This document shows, piece by piece, positions 36,845 to 46,635 of a stretch of 64,000 nucleotides of DNA. The stretch comes from Acorus gramineus (Eukaryota; Streptophyta; Magnoliopsida; Acorales; Acoraceae). Made by a program: the position numbers and the translations under genes. Position 1 is the first letter of the stretch, and the number at the start of each line of letters is the position of its first letter. A model generated the notes under the pieces. It was not told the origin of the DNA, made no database searches, and saw nothing but the letters and a program-made list of their open reading frames with translations. The stretch covers positions 4,520,478-4,584,477 of the forward strand of contig CM060855.1 in NCBI GenBank assembly GCA_030737835.1, read 5' to 3'.

Positions 36845-37414
36845 ATGGGCAATAGATGGAGCTGGACCTCAGCCATGATAGGGGCAGCAACAGCCACAGC
36901 AGCAACCACTCTCCTCCTCTCCAAACCCAAAGACCCAACCTTCCACCTCATCTCCATCTCCCTCTCCTCCTTCCACCTCTCCCTCCCCGCCCGCCTCGAC
37001 CTCGACCTCCTCCTCACCGTCCACGTCACCAACCCCAACCCCCTCCCCATCTCCTACATTCCCACCACCCTCTCCATCTCCTACCGCGGCTCCCCCCTCG
37101 CCTCCGCCACCGTCTGCGCCGGCTCCCAACCCCCCCAATCCTGCCAAATCCTCCACCTCCCCGCCCGCCTCCACGGGGTCGACCTCGCCCACCACGCCAT
37201 CGACTTCCTGTCCGACGCAGCAAAGCGCGAGGTGGTGTTCGAGGCATCGGTCAACATCGAGGGCTCTGCGGGCTTGCTGTGGTGGTCGCACCGCTTCTGC
37301 GTGCACGTCAACAGTCATGTGGTCATCGATCCCGTGTTCCTCAGTGTCGTCGAGCAGGAGAACCGGTCGGAGATGGAGGTTTCGATGTTACCTGACTTGG
37401 CTGGTGAGTTTTAG
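36845..37414 (+). CDS. LEA-2 / NDR1-HIN1-like protein (189 aa, single exon)
   Basis: Starts MGNRWSWTSAMIG with a short hydrophobic, Ala/Thr-rich segment (about 9-26) that could be a membrane anchor. Then follows a beta-rich LEA-2 (WHy-type) domain: FHLISISLSSFHLSLPARLDLDLLLTVHVTNPNPLPISY, YRGSPLASATV, and later REVVFEASVNIEG and VHVNSHVVIDP. Such proteins are linked to membrane-associated defence or stress roles. The coding start is strikingly C-rich (many CCC, CTC and TCC codons) beside AT-rich flanks. A strong donor-like 'ctggtgagttt' lies five codons before the stop, so a spliced C-terminus is possible; I see no clear next exon before the kinesin gene. The overlapping open frames on both strands come from the C-rich composition. 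Confidence 0.82.
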   Translation: MGNRWSWTSAMIGAATATAATTLLLSKPKDPTFHLISISLSSFHLSLPARLDLDLLLTVHVTNPNPLPISYIPTTLSISYRGSPLASATVCAGSQPPQSCQILHLPARLHGVDLAHHAIDFLSDAAKREVVFEASVNIEGSAGLLWWSHRFCVHVNSHVVIDPVFLSVVEQENRSEMEVSMLPDLAGEF

Positions 37415-37504
37415 TTGTACATGTGAATTACAACAAACACTTATACTACAATAATAAAGGAACAAAATTTACAAAGGAATCAGTGTTTTATTGATTGAGT
37501 GGGA

Positions 37505-40500
37505 TCAATTGAGTTGAATGAGGGGGAAGCGTGGTATGAGCGAAGGCTTCAGTTCCTTCGATGACTCGTATGGGTTGTTCTCTCGGAACTCTTCGAGTAG
37601 GGCTTCCATTGGCTGCGATCGGAGCGATTCGATCGTGCCTTTGCTAGGCACGTCTGTTTCGGACCTTGTCGGGGTGTCCCCGCTTGGTTCGTCATCCTGG
37701 TTTGAAATGTTTCATGTAATCGAGCAAAATCGATTGACCGTAATGGGGTGAAAGAAAATTGGGTTGATTGAATTACCATGTATGTGTTTTGGAAGGTGCT
37801 TTGCGTGTGTCGAACAATGTCTGTTGTTCGCCCTGCGTGGTCGTCTTTGAGGTCCTTCAGTGTTCCTAAATGAGTCTTCACATTTGCTATGATTCCTGAG
37901 GCGGCCTCTGTTTCGTGCTCGGTTAACCCTGTCAGGGTAGATAATGTGTCTTGCATCAAAACTATCACATTGGTTTCCAAGTGTTTAGAGAGTTAAATCT
38001 ACTCACTGTCAATGTGCCGCCTGATATCATCACTGTCCTTGACCGCATTTTCCATCGCTTCAGTCCCTGAAGATCCTACCTCAAGATCATGCTGTTCACT
38101 GCTCTCAACAGCATTCCTGAAATTTAAGAAAAACATATGATAAAAGTGAGTTGTTTTTTCAGAGAAAGTGTCCCCAGATTATATTAATGCAAAAGAAGGT
38201 ATCCCAAAATCACCTGACGGTGACCTCCACAGCTGTGACATGTTCACTGCTCATCTCATTGATTGATTCATGGGTCTTCTTCCAGTGTTTAGAAGCACCA
38301 TCCACAGTATTAACACTACAAAATGAATGGAAATTGTAGATAAATATTGGTCAGTGAGGAAATTCTGAATGATCCAATGACAAGAAAATGCCAGAGATTC
38401 GAAGCCTATATGAATACTGACCATTGTTGGAGTAAAAGTTCCATCCGACAATGTTTCGCTGCGGAAAAGTCTGCACTATCTTTGGAATAGTTTTCTGCTT
38501 GAGCGGAAAAGGCTTGCCACTTTCTCTTGGCATCAGAAGTTGCACATTCCATAATGGATTTATGCTTATCCAAAAACGCCTTGTTTTCAGTCGAGGCATC
38601 TCTTAGTCCAACCAGTCTTACATCAACCTGCAGTCCAGTAACACCATTAGACAAGAAGTTGTTGAGAAGTTGTAGGTTGGCATTCAGTGATCCAAGACAA
38701 ACCAGTTCTTTCTGCCTTTGCATGTGGTTGGACACTAGATTTGTTAGATCCACCAAAAGCTTCTCTGTTTCAAACTGCGTCTGTTCCTGCAAATTGTGAA
38801 TGGATGGTACATTATAATTTTTCATTCAAAGACTTGTAAATTGTAACCGCATCATCCTACACTAAGACATATATCAAGTAGCTTCAGTATGCAACCTCAT
38901 AGGCCTTCTGAAAATCAGCAATGCTGGTTGTCTGAGCTTCATGTGCCCTAGCTGCATGGCAGTCGAGCTTGTGTGTCTCTTCCTCGATCTTGTCAAGAAG
39001 TTCAACAATGAACTTAGACATCTCAGAGGTATGTTCCCGGCTATCATGAAATTTCTGCATTGCATCATTGAAGAAAACCTTAGAGTTGAATTAACAAAAA
39101 AAATTCTAATTAATAGTTTTATCAGCTGAACAAATGTAAACTCAACTAACCAACCTCACGTAGTTTGTGAGCAAAAACAGCAATCTCTGCCTGGTAGTCT
39201 GATAGGGATTTTTGAAGATCCCCAAAGATAAGGTCTGCTTCTACAGTCATAGAATCTTGTAGCTATTCCAGGGGGGGGGGGGGGGGGGGGGGGGGGAACA
39301 GTTATATCGACAATAAAATAAATGAGGATGCAGGACATTTCAATATAATGAAAATGTTTTCAGCTGAGATTACATACTTGTCCTAAAGATGAAAAATTGG
39401 ACGAAACCATCGACAACATGTCTTCTACACTGGCCTTAATGCCAGCCTTGTTCAAATGCACCATGTTTCGCATGGCTTCTATGTGTGAAACATATAAAAC
39501 CCTTGTTGCTGCAACTTTGTCTTTCAGATCCATTGCAGACTACAGGCACATTATCATGACAAGAGAAATGATAAGAACCAAGGTAATGTACACTATTCAC
39601 AGTTTAATTATCTGGCAACAGTTTTGTCTCCTAGACATAGGCATACCTTATTGTGGACCTCTAAACATGAATGACAGAGCTTTTCAACACACTGCAACTG
39701 TTCATTTTGTCGAGCTATGGATGCAACAATAATACTCGACAGAGACCCAATCTTCTCCGCAAGGTCTGCCTGAAAACCATTCACAACAGACCTGTTGACA
39801 GCACTCAATCTATCTTCTCTGGCTGCAATGTAAAAATAGTTAAGAGGAAAAACAATGTCATTTTTCTAATTATGATAAAACAAAAGATCCTGAATTGTAT
39901 TTGCAACCTACCTATTTTTGAAAATAATGAAGCATTATCCTGAACAGACTTCTCCAGATCAGTTCTCAAGACAAATGCTTGATGTGTCAATGCGTTTTCT
40001 GCTCCAAAGAAACTAGAAAGTAAGGAAGAAACCATCCCTCAATATTACCAGAAAAATCACATGATTGATAATTCAAACCTGCTTTTTTCTGTTCATCAAT
40101 AATAAAATCCTTCTCCGTCAACGTGTACTGATATGCCTTAATATCTTCTTTTGCTGTAGCTAACAGTTTGCATGTTTGGTCCAAGTTTTTCTGCATTTTT
40201 TTAAAAAATAAATGAGTCTCAAAAACCTTCAAAAAACAAATGCAAAAGAAAATGATCCAACCTCTGTGTTGTTTAGTTTAATTCCCAAATCCGATGATAG
40301 TTGGATCTGAGCATCTAATTTGGCTTGCAGTTCCTCAAGTTGCTGTTAATCAGTTGAAAAGGCGCATAAGCTTAGCATGTCTCAGTCACCCAGAGCAGCA
40401 TTTCACATCCAAAAACATTCTAGCTTAAACTCACCTTCTGATTATTTTCGATCTGATCTGCCATTGCCTTGAGCCAACCAAAAAGCAAAGTTATATGAGC

Positions 40501-43500
40501 ATCTAACATGAAAAGATGGATCAAATGCAGAAAGCAAATAAACCTCTTCCAAGTTGGAAATGGTAATTTGTACTCCATGAATTTTAGTTTTAAAAAAAGT
40601 TCAAAGGATCTGACAACATGGAATATTATGTCCAGGAATAAAAATGTGGGTAACAGAGCACAAGGTTTATACCTTCCTCTCACTCTCCTCTTGATAATAA
40701 CGTTCCTTTGGAATGTAAACTCCATTTTTCTCACGAGCAGCATATACCTCTGGTGAACAAATGGTATTATTAGCGACGAGAATCAAAATGTACATGGGTG
40801 GTGTAATCAATTTTTGCAAAAAATACCCTCTTAGAAAAGAAGAGGTGATGAAATCCAACATGACAATCATATACCTGCTTTCATCCGATCAATTTCAGAG
40901 TAAAGGTCCTTTATCAATGTCGATTTCATCAACTTTTGGTTCACCTAAGTATGTCAGTCAAAAAATATTTTGAAGTCAATCGTTTATAGCCATATATATT
41001 AAACCAGTAGAAGTACCAGTGAATCATAAGACTCATAACTAATGAAAACAATAATCAAAAGAATGCAATCACAACTGGATAATTAAAAAGATTGCCAACG
41101 TATAGACAAAATGCAACATATTAATAGTCAGCAATAAGTAGGCCTGAATGCTGGGGCAACAAAAAGCATCATTTTTTAACCCCTTGTCCCAATGCTCATT
41201 AAAAACTTGTCATTCAAGGAAACAAACGCAATGAAATACTCAAATGTAAGAACATATAGCATCATTCATCCAAATTTTCTAAGGGAAAAAGGTAACAATT
41301 AGCTCAGTCTAGTAGACCACATGGAACCTCATACACCATAAGATATCATAAATTATAGGAAATCAGACTTCATAAAATAATATGCATAGCGTTTATGAAA
41401 ATAAAAGAGTGGAACAGAAAATACAAACCTCAGGCCTATTCTTTATATTTTTTGCTCTGTGAGCATAATCTAATGTACTAAGAGTCTCATCAAGACAGTG
41501 AACAGATGGTGAAACAGTAGCAATTATGCATGTCTTTGTCCTCCCACCCAATGAATCTCGAAGAAGGCGTGTCAACTTGCTGTCCCTGCATAACAAAAAC
41601 TTGAAAGAAAAATTAAAGGAAAGAATATGATAGTATATCAGTCAGTATCTAATAAACATGTAATCAATAGATCATTTGCAGTCAAACCTATAGGGAATGT
41701 GTCCAAGATGCTCAACAAGTGCAGTTATAACACGTCCTAAAGTAAGCAGACTTTTGTTAATTTCTCCAGCTTCTCTTGCCCGGCCCTACATGTTCACACC
41801 AAAAAGAGAAATATCACCATTAATAGAGGTAGGAAGCAAAGAATAAAAGATAACCATGGAGTGAAATGAAAAGGGAACTGGTAAAAATTGAATTTGTAGG
41901 TGACTTAAAAACAATGTTATTACCTCTCTGGCACCTGAGCGTGAGATATTCTCAGACCCTGCCAAGTCGACCAAATTTAACTTGCCACATTTGATAAGTT
42001 CTTCACCCTCTGGTGTGGCTTCCTTTATGTGAATTGTTATTGAAAAAAGTGAATGTGAACGGCTGGAAATGCATTACACGGTGTCAAAAACCAGAAGATA
42101 TCATGCATGTTGAAAGAAAATCTTGCAGAAGAGGAAGAGCTATATGAATTATGCATCATAATCACTACAGAATATGTCAACCTATGAAGCATGATGGCAT
42201 TGAACAATTCATGACCTGGATTGCTTGTTTAGCAATGTCTCTGCGGTTCGACGCTTCGAAGAACCCCTCTCTAACAAAGTAAAAATCTCATTAGCACTGG
42301 TTACAATTTCCTCTTCTAACCCCCTCACAAGAACTCCCCCTTTTCCATCCTCCATCAGAGGAAGAGTCTTCTTCTGTTTCTCCTCTAAAATAACCTTTGA
42401 TATCTCCTCATGACCAAGCAAATCAGTGATTTCCTCATTATAAAGCTCCAAGAAAGTAACCTTGACACTGTATTCAGCATTCTGACTTTCCAATGTGTCG
42501 AATATCTGCTTGACAGCCCTTGGGATGACACCTGCATCTGGGGGAAGTTGTCCATTCGGTCCACTCTGTGATACATTATGCATAACTAGCTATATCATAT
42601 GCTTCAACAGATCAAATCAGCGAAGCTATAGCAAGTCTTACCTTTGCCCTTTTGCATTCTCCTTCCATTGTATACGTTTTCCCTGTCCCCGTTTGGCCAT
42701 AAGCAAAAATTGTACAATTAAAACCATCTAATACTTCATTTACAATGGGAATTACAGCCTGATCATACAGGTCTTTTTGCTGTGCCGAGGGCCCAAAGAC
42801 CTGTGAATATCGTCCGGTGTTAATATCAAAGTATTCAAAGTCCATAAACACCCAACATGCACATAATGATTTTAAAAAAGTAATCTACATAATACAACCA
42901 CCAATCTAGAAAACCCATCTCCTCGACCTGCTAATCGTAACAGATTCATCTATGTTTCTTATGCATTTCCCAAATTTATATATAATTTGGCATTTGAGCA
43001 GTCTCTTAAACATTTTACAATATTTTCGGCGGAAGCTCATCAATGTTAGAGAGAAAACAAGTAACTAGTGAATTATGAAACACACAAAAAAAAAAGATCC
43101 AAAAGGGTACTGATCCACATAACATTATAACCACCACCAATCAAAAACCCACCTTTCTCATCAATTCCGCAAATCCTCTGATCACAAAAACAGGGTCATG
43201 TGTGATTCTGATCATTTGAACAGTTCACATTAGACCTGAACCCTCACCAATAAAAAGAAAGAACATATTTTTCTGAAGAACAAACAAAAGGCTAAGGGCG
43301 ACGTTTCAAGAAATTGAGAGCTTACATTTGAACAGTTCACAATAGACACGAAAACCTCACAAAAAAAAAAATCCGCCAAACTATTGCAATACTTTGAGGC
43401 AAAAACCAAATGCATCGGAAACACCAAATCGCAAACTTTCCCCAAACAAAATCCGCGACAGTCAAATCAAACCGATCAAACCAGAACCCAAAGAAACCCT

Positions 43501-43834
43501 AATTTCAACCGAAAAGAAAGAAGAAGAAGCTTCGCCGGACCTTGTCAAAGGTGAAGACGCGGTCGATTTGCTTGCCGGCGATGCTCTGGGAGACGGCGAC
43601 CTCTCTCTGGTACTCATTGCAGGTCACCACCTGCGGCGCGTTGTTCCTCAACTCATCCTCATTGAAAGGCCTTCCCTCACAAATAAAAAAACATACAAAA
43701 AACCCCAAATTTAACGTGTTCTAATGTCAACGGATCGAAACGAAAAAAACCAAATCCCTAAATCAGTGGAATCCTCACCTGCAACGCAGAAGGACCTGAA
43801 CGTTCACCGCCTTCTCCGCCTTCTCTCTCGACAT
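37505..43834 (-). CDS. KIN5: Kinesin-5 (BimC/Eg5 class) mitotic motor, 22 exons, 1043 aa
   Basis: Exons, high to low: 43834-43779, 43670-43541, 42800-42642, 42565-42216, 42062-41924, 41785-41688, 41585-41429, 40944-40875, 40749-40673, 40467-40435, 40342-40262, 40190-40079, 39998-39912, 39822-39647, 39539-39378, 39262-39155, 39078-38896, 38786-38422, 38315-38214, 38116-38007, 37961-37777, 37696-37505. Phases agree throughout. The plus-end motor is N-terminal: P-loop GQTGTGKT (97-104), switch I SSRSHS (about 231-236), switch II DLAGSE (264-269), then neck linker and long coiled coils. The tail has a BimC box ([13 protein letters not shown]) with a TP site for cyclin-dependent kinase, and ends [23 protein letters not shown]. 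Kinesin-5 tetramers crosslink and slide spindle and phragmoplast microtubules. Length is normal for plants (about 1040). A 26-base G-run sits beside the exon 16 acceptor. Confidence 0.95.
39271..39296. repeat. 26-base G homopolymer in a kinesin-5 intron
   Basis: On the coding (minus) strand this is C26, ending eight bases before exon 16 ('...cctggaatag' then the exon). It therefore takes the place of the polypyrimidine tract. Such runs are unstable and hard to sequence, so the exact length is uncertain. Confidence 0.9.
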
Positions 43835-43842
43835 TTCAAACC

Positions 43843-43975
43843 AGAGAGAGAGAGAGAGAGAGAGAGGTTATTCAGATTTATATATGTATTTTCATGGGGT
43901 TATATAAACTTTAAAAAAAGTTAAGGGTTATATGAATTTCACGCAGTTTACAGTGGATTATTTAGATATTTCCCT
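43843..43975. mobile_element. GA tract plus truncated MULE-type MITE end just upstream of the kinesin-5 start codon
   Basis: A GA run (43843-43866) is followed by 'catggggttatataaac', 'aagggttatatgaatttcacgcagtttacagtgg' and 'tttagatatttccc'. This matches the right arm of the MITE at 12875-13389 ('gggggttatatgg...caagcagtttgtaggttcttatttgg'). No left arm or target duplication is seen. It lies 10-140 bases before the start codon, so it must form part of the 5' leader or core promoter; on the coding strand it supplies TATA-like 'tatataac' and 'atatataaat'. Confidence 0.6.
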
Positions 43976-44427
43976 TTTTTTTAATACATTTTAAAAAATT
44001 TCAAGGGTGTACGTTATGAAAAATTTGTTTGTCATACATGCAATTTTTTTCTCATTATACAAAAAAATGGTAAATTTTTACAGAGCAACACAAATTGGGA
44101 TTACACGATGCCCCTAGAAAAGGCCTGTCCACATTGTTTCATTTTTTGTATGAATACCATACTTGGTTTTCCATTTGATTCAAAACTCTCATCATATTAT
44201 ATTCCCATAAGAGGCTTCATAATTCTCAAAACTGTTTTGACAAATAATTCAAGTACCTCAAAACAACCAAAATCTACAATCTTTAACACCCACAACAAAC
44301 TGTGTTTGCATCAGTCTTTTCTCAGCACAACATGGAAGGCACGAAAACAGATAGGCAAAAAAAGAACATGTAATCTACACTGCTGATGCTCCAGAAAGTA
44401 CGCAATAAGCTGAAATTTATGAAATGC
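43976..44427. other. Intergenic stretch between kinesin-5 and the DUF3353 gene
   Basis: AT-rich; no supported gene or element. It holds the 3' flank of the DUF3353 gene and upstream sequence of kinesin-5. Confidence 0.55.
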
Positions 44428-46143
44428 TCATTTCAGATATGTAGATGAGATCCAGAGTAGCACATAAGTTAACAATGAGGTGGTCACTTCCAGACTCCTT
44501 GGACCGTGGAGCAGAGGCGGAATGACTGACACCATCAAGAAGGTCCCCAGCAGCCAAGATCCAAAGAAAGTCCCTATCCTGCACATCATTTTTTAAAGAA
44601 AATGAGGATTCATGTAATTCAGAAAGGAAACAAGGAATTAAATGGAAATCATGATCACTGTTTGATCTGCAAGCACATGTGAAATTTAAATTTCGCGCAA
44701 AACAAGCGGGTATTCTTAATCTTCAGTTTTTGATTTTGGATTTTTGGCTCTCAAGTGTTCCAAGTCCACTTAACAACTACTTTTATGGAGCTTTTTCCGG
44801 AATTTTGATTGTTTTAATCAATTTAGAGCATAACCTATTTGTTAAAACTGGTTCCAAATGGAGCCAAAGAGAAATGGTTCACATCTCCGTTTCACCGGAA
44901 ATATTATTTGGAGTGCAACGTCAAATTCACTGGTAATCATGATGTGAATCTACTGTTTTGCTATAATGGATGAATTATATGCCTACCAACAGGTACTGGT
45001 TTTGATTTTATTCATACTCTAGGTCAATTTCAAGATGAAATAAAAAAGAAAGAGAGGACGCATACCCATACAAGAAAGCTCGTAATCTGCTCTTAAGTCT
45101 TTGGTAAATGAAATATATTGATGCGATCAAAGAAATGGCCACTTGAAGGGTTGGGCCTTCCTCCGTGGGAAACAGGACAGTGAGAACTCCGAGTGCTATG
45201 AATGGAATGGCTGTCTTGATAATGAATGTTGTCGATGGAGCTTCAAACCTATTTGTGATGGCCTTCACAACGGATGATTGTGTAACATCCCTTACCTTTT
45301 TCTTGATGTTAAGCTTTGGCTTTCTCCTCTCATGAAACCACTGCATTATTATCTTGTCATGTGCCGATTCAATTGCATCCACACTTGGCTTATGCCCAGC
45401 ATATTTGTTTATCAAGTAGTTTCGTGCCGCTTGAATTTCTTCTTCAGAAGCCTCCTTGCTGATGCCAAGTCGTTTATGAGGGTCCTTTACGTTTATCCTA
45501 GGAAAGATAGCTGAAACAATGATCACAGGTTATCAATAATTTCAGACAATAATTAAAAAAACTCGAAAGTATGAAAGTAAGAATGTTGAGTGAGTGTAAA
45601 TGTTTGAGAAAGGTGGGGGAAGGATACACACAATGAACTTTCAACATAACTGCATTTAGGTTAAAGCTCAGCAGATGTTATTACTAACAAAAGAAAGTTT
45701 ACCGGTTGAATCATCAGATGTACCACTGAATGAAGCATTCATTGAACTCTTGACAATGCAAATTTGTCTAAACTGGTATCTCTGCCTCAGAATGGTACGA
45801 TTGCTGCGTCAAGAGACATCATTAGTAGCCAGAAAAAAATAAAGTGTTGCAGGACTCAGGAATGAGAAACTACATTGAAAGTTACCAAGCCATCAAGCAA
45901 TCAGAACTCTGAAGTTAGAAATTTTCAAAGATACCTGTCCATGTGATACATAAGGTTCAGCTTTTCCCAAAAGCCCCCATTGCATGATGGAGATGAAACT
46001 CGTCTGAGTAACGAACTTGAACTTTGCTTTGGTTTCACAAATAAAGGAGGACCAGGGTGACAACAATTCGATCCCAATACTGACATATTGAGGACAGCCA
46101 AAGTAGATGTCGTAACAGTAGTAGACAGTTTGTAAAATAGCAC
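44428..46143 (-). CDS. Chloroplast J-domain-like membrane protein, DUF3353 / CPP1-related (4 exons, ~301 aa)
   Basis: Exons: 46143-45935, 45803-45703, 45510-45066, 44578-44428, phases consistent. Residues 1 to ~95 are Ser/Thr/Val/Leu-rich and low in acids, as in a transit peptide. Next is a degenerate J-like helical segment (DPHKRLGISKEASEEEIQAARNYL... SAHDKIIMQWFHERRK) without the HPD motif. Then come several membrane spans (about FIIKTAIPFIALGVLTVLF, LQVAISLIASIYFIY, and SWLLGTFLMVSVIPPLL with LLTYVLLWISSTYLK in the last exon). This is the DUF3353 pattern, which includes CPP1, a chaperone-like protein for protochlorophyllide oxidoreductase. The exact role of this member is unknown. The start could instead be the Met 19 codons downstream (MSVLGSN, 46086). 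Intron 3 holds an unassigned AT-rich stretch. Confidence 0.88.
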
Positions 46144-46635
46144 GATAGAGATGCTTGATCACGTTGATGATAATAATATATTGCAATATATCATAATTTA
46201 GCTGCATTAGATTATGTGACATAGGTCAGTAGAGATTATGAGAATAATCATTGACATGTTAATGGCACTAAACCAATAATGATCATTCATAATCCAAAAG
46301 AAAAGGAGAAGAAAACTAGTTGCATCAGAAACATAATAATGAGAGGGAGAAGAAGAAAAAATGAAATAACTGAAGACTATCATGAGATATCCGGTGCCTG
46401 GTCCAATAAAACATGGCAACATGCTAACACACAACTGCTTATCAAATTTATTAAATCATGTTGATGGCTATGACGAGTTGCTTTTATTCAATCAGAGATG
46501 AATATAATCCATATGGACACATGATGAATCAATTCAGACATATGGAACAGAGGAAGTCGATAAATCGAGAGTATAGAAGCTTCATAGTACCTTGACATAC
46601 ATCAATTCTCATACAAATTCCACTATAGTTTCCAT
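46144..46635. other. Intergenic stretch between DUF3353 and PPR genes
   Basis: No gene is supported. It should contain the DUF3353 promoter and the PPR 3' untranslated region. Confidence 0.55.

Noticed and set aside
36856-37395. Alternative 179-codon plus-strand and long minus-strand frames over the LEA-2 gene
   Set aside because: Shadow frames caused by C-rich codons (Pro/Arg/His or Glu/Gly repeats); the LEA-2 frame has the coherent domain.
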